Below, one piece after another: positions 51,792 to 59,477 of a stretch of DNA of 64,000 nt (positions are counted from its first letter, which is position 1; each line of letters starts with the position of its first letter). This DNA is from Novosphingobium sp. 18050 (GTDB lineage: Bacteria > Pseudomonadota > Alphaproteobacteria > Sphingomonadales > Sphingomonadaceae). Made by a program: the position numbers and the translations under genes. Location: the NCBI RefSeq assembly GCF_902706195.1, contig NZ_CACSJO010000021.1, positions 1-64,000 of the forward strand. The letters are read 5' to 3'. The notes below the pieces were generated by a model, which was not told the origin of the DNA, ran no database searches, and saw only the letters and a list, made by a program, of their open reading frames with translations.

Positions 51792-53357
51792 GTGCCCATC
51801 CCCGCGCAGGAGCCCTTGCGCGGCGCGCAAGCGGTGGTGCTTACCAAGGCGGTGACGGTGGACGGTCTGATATCGGGCGCAGGGGCATCGGCGGCCCTGC
51901 TCGCCGCCAGTGCCGCGCTCGATGCGCTGGTGCGGCCCCGGATTCCTGCCGGTAACCGGATGCGCGGTGCGGCCGGGCTGTGGCTGCTGGCCTTAATGAC
52001 GGCGGCGCTGCTGGGCCTGTTCCTGATGCTCTGCGGCAATGTCCCGGTGGCCGCCGCGCTTACCCTGGCGGTGCAGGCCCTGCTGGCGGTCGCCTCCAAT
52101 GCCAAGCATGCGATGCTGGGCGAGCCGCTGCTGTTTTCCGACCTTGCACTGATCGGCGCGATATTCCGCCATCCCCAGTTCTATCTTTCCGCCGTCGCCA
52201 TGTGGCAGCGTATCGTCGCGGCGATCGTGGCGGCCGGGCTCCTCGCGGTGCTGGGCTGGCTTTTCGTGGCAGACCCCGCGCCGCACCTTGCCGGAGCGGC
52301 GCTGCTGGCGGGCGCGCTGACGGTGCTGGCGCTGTCGCTGCGCAGCGGGCCGTACCGGCTCCTTGCCCGTGTCCCCGACGCCCACGGCGACACTCGCCGC
52401 CTTGGCCTTTACCCTACACTGCTGCTTTACTGGCTGCGCTGGCGCGAGAGCCGCGACCCGCCGCCTTGCCCCGAACCGGCGCGGCAGCCCCCGCAGGACG
52501 CGCCCGAAATCGTCGTCGTCATCCAGTGCGAGAGCTTCGCCGACCCGGTCGAGCTGTTCGGCGATCCCGCCGCCGCGCTGCCCGGCCTTGCCTTCGCGCG
52601 CAAGAACGCCTGCCAGTGGGGCGACCTTCAGGTCAGCGGCTTCGGCGCCTATACCATGCGCACCGAATACGGCGTGCTGTTCGGGCGCGAGGAAGAAGCG
52701 CTGGGCTTTCGCCGCTACGACCCGTTCCTGACCGCGCTGGGCGAGGGCTCCTATGCCCTGCCGGCGCGGCTCAAAGGCTGGCGCAGCCTGTTCATCCACC
52801 CCCACGACATGCGCTTCTACGGACGCGACCGGATCATGCCGGAGGGTGGTTTCGCCGAGCTGGTGGGCGAGGACTGCTTCGCTCCGCCGGGGCCGGGAGA
52901 GGGCCGCTATGTCACCGACGCGGCGATGGCGGACGAGATCACGGCGCTGGCGCAGGCCGCCCGGGAGCCGAGCCTGCTCTACGCCGTGACGATCGAAAAC
53001 CACGGCCCATGGGCCTCCGACGGCACACCGGGCGGCACCGACCTGATGAACGGCTACCTGCGCCTCGTGCGCAACAGCGACGCCATGCTGACCACGCTGA
53101 CAGAGCGGCTGAGCGCGCTGAAACGCCCCGCGCTGCTGGTCTTCTTCGGTGACCACCGCCCCAGCATTCCGGGCGCCACCGCGCCGCCCGCTGCCGAGCC
53201 CGCCCCCGGAGCCGCCCCCGGCAGGCATACGCCTTACGTGATGGTCCGCATGGACGCAGAGGGCCGGATCGTGCCGGGCGAGGGGCGCCGCGCCGACCTG
53301 ACCCCGGCGGCGCTCCACCATGCCGTGCTGGACATGGTGCTGGGCGCGCCGCTGTAG
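51792..53357 (+). CDS. Membrane sulfatase-fold phosphoglycerol/phosphoethanolamine-transferase-like protein
   Basis: A 521-residue LtaS/OpgB-like protein. The first 190 residues hold about five membrane helices; a cytoplasmic or periplasmic sulfatase domain follows (EIVVVIQCESFADPVELFGD). The family nucleophile Thr region is visible as GFGAYTMRTEYGVLFG (compare T-x-R-T-E-F), with later TIENHGPWAS and VFFGDHRPS metal-site motifs. Such enzymes transfer phosphoglycerol or phosphoethanolamine to glycans. Divergent from kpsS, it may decorate the capsule. Confidence 0.88.
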   Translation: MPIPAQEPLRGAQAVVLTKAVTVDGLISGAGASAALLAASAALDALVRPRIPAGNRMRGAAGLWLLALMTAALLGLFLMLCGNVPVAAALTLAVQALLAVASNAKHAMLGEPLLFSDLALIGAIFRHPQFYLSAVAMWQRIVAAIVAAGLLAVLGWLFVADPAPHLAGAALLAGALTVLALSLRSGPYRLLARVPDAHGDTRRLGLYPTLLLYWLRWRESRDPPPCPEPARQPPQDAPEIVVVIQCESFADPVELFGDPAAALPGLAFARKNACQWGDLQVSGFGAYTMRTEYGVLFGREEEALGFRRYDPFLTALGEGSYALPARLKGWRSLFIHPHDMRFYGRDRIMPEGGFAELVGEDCFAPPGPGEGRYVTDAAMADEITALAQAAREPSLLYAVTIENHGPWASDGTPGGTDLMNGYLRLVRNSDAMLTTLTERLSALKRPALLVFFGDHRPSIPGATAPPAAEPAPGAAPGRHTPYVMVRMDAEGRIVPGEGRRADLTPAALHHAVLDMVLGAPL

Positions 53358-53367
53358 AAGCAGCCCC

Positions 53368-54165
53368 TCAGGCCGGCGGGGTAAGCCCTGCCAGCACCCG
53401 GTCGCGCAAGGGGGCGGGCAGCAGACGGTCCAGCCAGCGCAGCGCCTTGAAGGGCCAGGGCAGCACGAGGTGCGCCTTGCCGGCCGCCGCGGCCGCCGCG
53501 ATCCGCTGCGCCACCGCATCCACCTTCATCAGCATCGGCTTGGGTCCGGGCACCTTGCGCCCCGCCGCCGTGTCGATGAAGCCGGGCGAAACCAGCGTTA
53601 CGCGCACCCCGTGGCCCCGCACCGACAGGCGCAGCGCATCGGCAAAGCGCGCCAGCCCGGCCTTTGTCCCGGAATAAGCAGCGGCGAAGGGCAGGGCGTG
53701 GAAACCCGCCGCAGAGCCCACCAGCACGATGCGCCCACGCCCCCTTTGCGCCATGCGCGCCGCCAGCGCCGCCGCCATGGCGGCAGGGGCGGTGAAGTTG
53801 ATCGCGCCCAGCATCGCCACCAGGCCCGCATCCTCGACGAGATCCCCCGCCGCCCGCACATCGCCCCGTCCCGAGGCGAAAAGAGCCAGATCGAAGGCTT
53901 CCGTTTCATCCTCCGCCGCCAGCGCCGCCAGCGCCGAACCGACATCGGCAAGGTCGAGCGAGCGCACCGAAACCACCGCGCCCGCCGCCCGGCAGGCCTC
54001 GGCCACTGCCGCAAGGCGGCCCGCATCACGGCCCCAAAGGCTCAGGGATGCGCCGTTTCCGGCATAATGGCGGGCCAATGCTCCGCCCAGCCCACCGGAT
54101 GCTCCGGTTATTAGAATACGGTTGGGCCGGAACGATTCCGTCTTCACTCTGGTTTCGTCCGACAC
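53368..54165 (-). CDS. Short-chain dehydrogenase/reductase
   Basis: A 265-residue SDR: ILITGASGGLGGALARHYAG at the N-terminus, NNAG position changed (LFASGRGDV), and the catalytic YSGTKAGLARFADALR. The start is GTG at 54163-54165. Substrate unknown; it may act on a lipid or sugar given the neighbouring hydroxylases. It converges on the sulfatase-type gene. Confidence 0.92.
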   Translation of the reverse strand: MSDETRVKTESFRPNRILITGASGGLGGALARHYAGNGASLSLWGRDAGRLAAVAEACRAAGAVVSVRSLDLADVGSALAALAAEDETEAFDLALFASGRGDVRAAGDLVEDAGLVAMLGAINFTAPAAMAAALAARMAQRGRGRIVLVGSAAGFHALPFAAAYSGTKAGLARFADALRLSVRGHGVRVTLVSPGFIDTAAGRKVPGPKPMLMKVDAVAQRIAAAAAAGKAHLVLPWPFKALRWLDRLLPAPLRDRVLAGLTPPA

Positions 54166-54259
54166 GTACGTATTTCCTCGCTTCTTGTCACAAGTTCATC
54201 TCGCTTGGAGGCATTTCGTCTTGACAGCCAATCATCCCTACTGTCGAGGATTCCAGTCA

Positions 54260-54871
54260 ATGCCCGCTCCGGTTTTCAGTTCGCAACGCGTCAGGTTGTT
54301 CAAAAGCGAGCGCTTGGAAAAGCTTACGCTGATTTCACCGCGAACTTTCGCGTTGAGTTGGGCTGTCATGCTTCCGCTCATCGCCTGGACCGGGTGGGGA
54401 TCGGCCAGTCCGATCGAGGGCTTCGGCCTTTTTGCCGCCGGTATGGTGGTGTGGACCCTGTTCGAATATGCGATGCACCGCTACCTGTTCCACCTCGAAA
54501 GCGACGTGGCGGTGGTGCGCTGGCTGGTGTTCCTGATCCACGGCAACCACCACGACAATCCGAACGATGCCCTGCGCGGACTGATGCCGCTGCCGGTCAG
54601 CGTCTCGATCGGCTCGCTGGTCTGGTTATCCTTCGTCGCGCTGCTCGGCCCCGCCGGAACGTGGATGCTGCTGGGCTTCATGACCGGCTACGTTTTGTAC
54701 GACGCGGTCCATTTCGCCTGCCACCAGTTTCCCATGCGCGGCAGGCTTGGCAAGGCGCTCAAGCGCCACCACATGCGCCACCACTATGTCGACGAGGACA
54801 GCAACTTCGCGATCACGGCGATCTTCCTGGACCGCGTGTTCGGTTCCAGGATCGGCACACTCAAGCGGTAA
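54260..54871 (+). CDS. Fatty acid hydroxylase / sterol desaturase family membrane protein
   Basis: A 203-residue integral membrane di-iron protein from the ATG at 54260. Histidine motifs are complete: EYAMHRYLFHLE, HGNHHDNPND, HFACHQF and KRHHMRHHYVDE. This matches the FAH family (compare fatty acid 2-hydroxylase), which hydroxylates acyl chains of lipids such as ceramides. Sphingomonads contain 2-hydroxylated glycosphingolipids, so this could act on them; that link is inference. It is followed after 27 bases by the Asp-hydroxylase-like gene. Confidence 0.92.
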   Translation: MPAPVFSSQRVRLFKSERLEKLTLISPRTFALSWAVMLPLIAWTGWGSASPIEGFGLFAAGMVVWTLFEYAMHRYLFHLESDVAVVRWLVFLIHGNHHDNPNDALRGLMPLPVSVSIGSLVWLSFVALLGPAGTWMLLGFMTGYVLYDAVHFACHQFPMRGRLGKALKRHHMRHHYVDEDSNFAITAIFLDRVFGSRIGTLKR

Positions 54872-54898
54872 AAGCGCGGCGCTGACTGACCGATACGC

Positions 54899-55678
54899 AT
54901 GAGCTGGCAGAAAACTCTCAATTCTCGCGGGTGGAAAGTACCTTTCACCGGCAAATCGGTGTTCCAGATCGGCAAGGAACTGCGCCCCAAGATCGACCGG
55001 GTGATCATGCGCAATTCGCTGATCCCGGACGCGGCGGTGCAGGACAAGGCCTTCTTCCCCTGGATCGCCGAACTGGAACGCCACTGGGAAGCGATCCGGG
55101 GCGAGGCGGTGCGCATCCGCGCCGAGGACATCCCCTCACTGGGCGAAATCTCGTTCGACCACGGCCGCATCGGCGCCGACCGCCGCTGGCGCGCATTCTT
55201 CCTCAAGGGCTACGGCTACCGGATGCCGGGCAATGCCGCCCGGGCACCGATAACCGCCGCGCTGATCGAGAAAGTGCCGGGGCTGGTGACGGCGAACTTC
55301 TCCGTCCTGGAGGCCGGCGGCCATATTCCGCGCCACTGGGGCATGACCAAAGGCATGCTGACCTACCACCTCGCCCTGAAAGCCCCGAAAGAGCGCGAGA
55401 GGTGCCGAATGCACATCGAGGGCCCGGACGCGCTGCACGTGATGACCTGGCAGGACGGGGAGTCCTTCCTGTTCGACGACATGTTCAACCACGAGGTCTG
55501 GAACGAGACGGACGAGGACCGCTACATCCTGCTCATCCAGATCAAGCGTCCCTGCCGCTTCGTGGGCAACCTGATCCAGAACACCTTCCTGACCGGCGTG
55601 CGCCACTCGCGCTTCGTGGCGGACATCAGGAAGGCGATCGAGCGGGCCGGGAACAACACGGGCGATAACCCGGCCTGA
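54899..55678 (+). CDS. Aspartyl/asparaginyl beta-hydroxylase family protein (LpxO-like)
   Basis: A 259-residue Fe(II)/2-oxoglutarate dioxygenase: the first iron histidine is in EAGGHIPRHWGMTKGMLTYH, followed by LALKAPKERERCRMHIEG (arginine/cofactor segment) and the second histidine in FLFDDMFNHEVWNETDEDRY. LpxO hydroxylates the secondary acyl chain of lipid A; members of the family also modify peptides. Together with the adjacent FAH gene it suggests envelope lipid hydroxylation. Confidence 0.9.
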   Translation: MSWQKTLNSRGWKVPFTGKSVFQIGKELRPKIDRVIMRNSLIPDAAVQDKAFFPWIAELERHWEAIRGEAVRIRAEDIPSLGEISFDHGRIGADRRWRAFFLKGYGYRMPGNAARAPITAALIEKVPGLVTANFSVLEAGGHIPRHWGMTKGMLTYHLALKAPKERERCRMHIEGPDALHVMTWQDGESFLFDDMFNHEVWNETDEDRYILLIQIKRPCRFVGNLIQNTFLTGVRHSRFVADIRKAIERAGNNTGDNPA

Positions 55679-55897
55679 GCGGCGCCCTCCCTCGATCCGA
55701 GGGCAGTCCCCTGATTCTGAATATGACAGAAAAATGCATTTTTGCGACGAATGCTTGACCTGCCGGCGGCTAATCGCGAATTAGTACGAATACTTAATCC
55801 GAGGGGGCGGGCGCTTCTTCTGCGGTGCAGGCGAAGGGATTGTTCCGCAACGGACCTTCTTTCGCAAGCTCGCCAGGCGTTCGCGGCAGGGAGTTCG

Positions 55898-56994
55898 ATG
55901 AGGAACAGGTATCGCTGCCAGGTGGCCCTGGTATTGGTCACATGCCTGCCCTGCACGCCGGCCTGGGGTGCTTCGGCAACCGACTTTCCGGAAGTGCAGG
56001 CAGCCCCGGCGGACGGCCTAGGCGCGTCATTCCCCGGTACGGCGCCTGATATCCCGGCAGACTGGAACCTGGCCGAAATCGGCGCTGCCACCGAGCAGCC
56101 GACCTTGCTGGCCGCCCTGCCGTCATCCCTGCCGCAGGATCCCGCCCGCTACGGCCCGGCGGCCGATGCGGTGCCCGCCGCATCTCCCGAACCCGCCGCC
56201 GGACCGCCCGCGCCGCTCGACCCTTCGGGCCACGTCCCGCGCGAATTCGCCTCGCATCACGGCTTCTTCGAGCAGGCGGGCAGTTCCACCACCGAAATCG
56301 CGCTGCTATCGGGCTACGTCCTGGCCCAGGGCATCCCCAAGCTGTTCAAGCCGACCACCGGCTTCCATTTCAAGGACGAAGGCTGGTTCGGCAAGGACAC
56401 GCAGAACGTGGGCATGGACAAGCTGACCCACGCCTTCAACACCTACCTCATCGCCGAGCTGCTGCACCATCGCATCCACCGCAACACCGGGGGGTCCGAG
56501 GGCGATGCGCTGACCGCGGGGATTCTGGCATCCGGCCTCATGGCACTGAACGAGATCTCCGACGCGATCGAGCCGGACAGCGGTTATTCGATGCAGGACA
56601 TCGTGATGAACATCACGGGCGCGACCTTCTCAATCCTGCGCAACACGGTGCCCGGCCTGAAGGAAAAGCTGGCCTTCAAGATCGAGATCATGCCCAACCA
56701 CCAGATCTACAGCACCACCGGCAAGCCCCATTACGAACAGCAGCGCTTCATGTTCTCGCTGAAAGGCGCGGGGTTCGAGAAGCTGGAAAACAGCGCGCTG
56801 AAATACCTCGACCTTCAGGTGGGCTATTACGCCAGCGACTTCCTCAACAGCGACCGCGACAAGGGCATCACTCCCAAGCGGCACCTGTTCGTAGGCGTCG
56901 GCCTGAACCTGGGCGAACTGCTGTTCGCGAAGTCGGGCTCGCGCATCGGGCGGGCGGCATATTCGGTGCTGGACTACGTGCAGCTGCCCTATAC
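55898..56994 (+). pseudogene. DUF2279-like envelope protein, interrupted by transposon copy B
   Basis: The 5' 1,097 bases of a gene for a secreted protein: signal peptide (RCQVALVLVTCLPCTPAWGA), Pro/Ala-rich spacer, then the DUF2279/YfiM-like core (WFGKDTQNVGMDKLTHAFNT, with ISDAIEPDSGYSMQDIVMNI). GGGAG precedes the ATG. After Tyr-Thr the frame runs into the inverted repeat and adds 11 foreign residues before a stop at 57029-57031. The missing 40 bases are at 20370-20409, 36.6 kb away. Confidence 0.92.
56990..56994. repeat. Target-site duplication TATAC, left of copy B
   Basis: Same five bases as 20365-20369; see copy A. Confidence 0.92.
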
Positions 56995-57032
56995 GGGGGC
57001 ATCGCAGAATCTAGTCGTAAACGTACGCTAAG
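56995..57032 (+). repeat. Left inverted repeat, copy B
   Basis: 38 bp, identical to 14879-14916. Confidence 0.95.
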
Positions 57033-57102
57033 CCCAAAAGGGATGAGCGAACGGTAATTTGCGACGCGTCATCCGTTCCCTTTGAACGGCGGATTCTGGT
57101 GG

Positions 57103-57450
57103 TTAGCTGCCGTTCAGCGGTGGTCCGACTGGGCCAGCATCTGCCCGGACCGCAACTTTGATCGTCTTAAACCCGGCTCCCGTTGCGGCGCGACGAGCCA
57201 GTTTAACACACCGCGCCGGTGTATCTCCGGAATATGATAGAACAAGACCTAGTTTTCGATCAAACCTTGCCGCTAAATCATCCTGAAATTGCCGGGCGGT
57301 TAATCCAACATCACCTGTCCAGAACCAACACTCACCATCTCGAAACGTGACTGAAGCGCCATAAAAAGCAGCCTCGTCTAGTGGAGCTTGGGAGGACGAT
57401 GCACTCCAACTTAGCGCTAAGACAGCAAGAAGGATGGAAGGGACGCTCAT
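57103..57450 (-). CDS. Small secreted hypothetical protein, transposon passenger (copy B)
   Basis: Identical to the 115-residue product at 14987-15334: signal peptide, two cysteines in the mature part, weak likeness to the ExbD/TolR periplasmic domain, family unknown. Confidence 0.6.
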   Translation of the reverse strand: MSVPSILLAVLALSWSASSSQAPLDEAAFYGASVTFRDGECWFWTGDVGLTARQFQDDLAARFDRKLGLVLSYSGDTPARCVKLARRAATGAGFKTIKVAVRADAGPVGPPLNGS

Positions 57451-57542
57451 AACCGGAAACTGCACCCCGTCCGCGATGTCCGCAAGGGGGCGCAAGCTGC
57501 CGGGCGCGGAATATCGCTTTCGGGTGGATTGCGAACATGACG

Positions 57543-58640
57543 CTACGTCCGGCCAAGAGCCTCGACCGCATCTCCAATCCGCCAGCTATACCAAATATCA
57601 TCCTGAACGAGGTGCAGCATGTCGCCCCTCCCGGCGACCAGCGCCGGTGAATCCCACACCAGATGCTCGGCAACCGACGGAAGCTCGTGTTCCGGCGGAA
57701 CACGCTTGACGAGTGGCAATCGCCATGAAGCGAGCATCAGTACCTCTTCACCTTGACCGTCGCCACCTAACTCAACCAGCGCAATTCGCGCAGCATCATC
57801 TCTATAGCCGCCCGTGAGCAACGCATGGCGGCCGTCCGTGGCAATCGCATTAATTCCAAGTAGCTTGTTGCGCCACCACCGGACCGGTTGGCCGGCGCGC
57901 AGGTGAAGCAGTGGAAATTCGGTGTAAGGGCATACCCACGCACCATCCTCAGTTACCGTCATAGCGCAGACGTCCGCCAAAAAACCGGCAGCGTCTGGCA
58001 CTGGTCCGACCGGCAGCATCTCGCCGTCAGCAGCAAAGCAGGCCGCGACCACTGCCGTCTGATCGATATTCTCGGCAAGGCGATCCCAGTTGCTGGAAAG
58101 ACCCTCGTCGAACCAGCCTACCCAAACACGGTCGGCGAGATCGACACCTAGATATTCGATAGCATCGCCGAGATGGAGCCGTGCTAGCAGCATGCCATCG
58201 GGAGCAAACAACCGGCCGTTTGTCTCGGTGCCGGCGATCGTGTCAGAGATCAACCAGCGGCCAGCCTGAAACCCGGCCAGTTCGAGCGAAGGGCGTTCAA
58301 GCGGCACCATCGGCCCGTCATGAAGAGTTAAGCCGTCGAATCGCCACAGACGGGCGGTACCATGCGCCGCCACCGGCTGTGGCCGCTCCGGCGAGTCAGC
58401 CGCAAGCGGCTCGGTCACCTGTCGCCTCACCCGCGCCCAAGCGCCTGCGAGATCAACATTCGTGCCCAGCAAGCCCAGCGATCCATCAGGCAGCACCGTC
58501 ATCGTTACTACCTGCCAACCAGAGGGTAACGGCGGCAGGTGCACGGTAGAATGAGGAAGGTCTGTCGCTTGCATGAGGCAACGAGTGAGCGCGTTCCAGA
58601 GCGGAGGCAAGGAATCGTTGGGCCTAAAGTCCTTTCCCAC
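57543..58640 (-). CDS. Unknown passenger protein with beta-propeller-like repeats (copy B)
   Basis: 365 residues, same as the product at 15427-16524 except for one 20-residue stretch (FQAGRWLISDTIAGTETNGR here; FPDGRWLIADTNGGAEPNGR in copy A), seven substitutions from eight base changes within 56 bp. One of the eight is silent. The difference lies in one predicted propeller blade. Confidence 0.65.
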   Translation of the reverse strand: MGKDFRPNDSLPPLWNALTRCLMQATDLPHSTVHLPPLPSGWQVVTMTVLPDGSLGLLGTNVDLAGAWARVRRQVTEPLAADSPERPQPVAAHGTARLWRFDGLTLHDGPMVPLERPSLELAGFQAGRWLISDTIAGTETNGRLFAPDGMLLARLHLGDAIEYLGVDLADRVWVGWFDEGLSSNWDRLAENIDQTAVVAACFAADGEMLPVGPVPDAAGFLADVCAMTVTEDGAWVCPYTEFPLLHLRAGQPVRWWRNKLLGINAIATDGRHALLTGGYRDDAARIALVELGGDGQGEEVLMLASWRLPLVKRVPPEHELPSVAEHLVWDSPALVAGRGDMLHLVQDDIWYSWRIGDAVEALGRT

Positions 58641-58706
58641 AAAACGCCCGATTGAATTTCCGCAACGGGACGTGAGCGGAATTTCGGGATGGGGGGCGGA
58701 AGCTGC

Positions 58707-59339
58707 TTAACGGAGCTGTCGTCCACGATCGAAAAGGCGCTGGCCGTCTGGGCGCAATGCTCCGGTTGGATCCACGAAGCGGTAGAGAGTCTGGCGTGTC
58801 ACGCCCATTTCCGCGCAAAGATCAGCGACCACGGTTTCGGGCTTGCCCATAGCGGCCTGAGCAAGGCGTAGCTTTGCCAAGGTCATCTTGAATGGCCGGC
58901 CGCCTTTTCTGCCCCGTGCCCGCGCGGCGGCTAACCCCGCCTTGGTGCGTTCGACGATCAGTTCGCGCTCGAACTCGGCGAGGCCGGCGAAGATCGCGAA
59001 GATCAGCCGTCCATTGGCGGTGGTGGTGTCGATCGACGCGCCTTCACCCGCCAGCACCTTGAGGCCGACACCGCGCTTGGTCAGATCCCCAACCGTGTTG
59101 ACGAGGTGGCGCAGATCGCGACCGAGCCGGTCGAGCTTCCAGATCACGAGCGTGTCGTCGCGGCGCAGCGCCTTCAGGCACGCGTCCAACCCCGGTCGCT
59201 TGTCGAGCCGGCCCGACGCGGCATCCTCATAGATATGCTCGGGATCGACGCCGGCCGCGACCAGCGCGTCGCGCTGGAGGTCATGGACCTGGCTACCGTC
59301 CGCCTTGGACACCCGCGCGTAACCAATCTGAGTTGTCAC
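58707..59339 (-). CDS. tnpR: Serine resolvase, copy B
   Basis: Identical to the 210-residue resolvase at 16591-17223, catalytic Ser11, intact helix-turn-helix. Confidence 0.94.
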   Translation of the reverse strand: MTTQIGYARVSKADGSQVHDLQRDALVAAGVDPEHIYEDAASGRLDKRPGLDACLKALRRDDTLVIWKLDRLGRDLRHLVNTVGDLTKRGVGLKVLAGEGASIDTTTANGRLIFAIFAGLAEFERELIVERTKAGLAAARARGRKGGRPFKMTLAKLRLAQAAMGKPETVVADLCAEMGVTRQTLYRFVDPTGALRPDGQRLFDRGRQLR

Positions 59340-59477
59340 ATATACGTCCGTTTATGGAGCGCAGCAGCCGACTGCCTGCTGCCATAGCCGAGGATGTCAC
59401 ATAATCCGTCATGCTGTCTATGATCGATAAACGGTGTTCAATATGGATAAGTGACACCTTAAAATCGGGAAGCGCAT
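59340..59477 (+). promoter_or_regulatory. Candidate res site, copy B
   Basis: Same 138-bp spacer as 17224-17361, in direct orientation to it. TnpR acting on the pair would release a 42,116-bp circle. Confidence 0.6.

Noticed and set aside
51980..53519. Large open frames on both strands over the sulfatase-type gene (390 and 508 codons)
   Set aside because: Composition is that of GC-rich shadows; the 521-residue frame has clear membrane helices and catalytic motifs.
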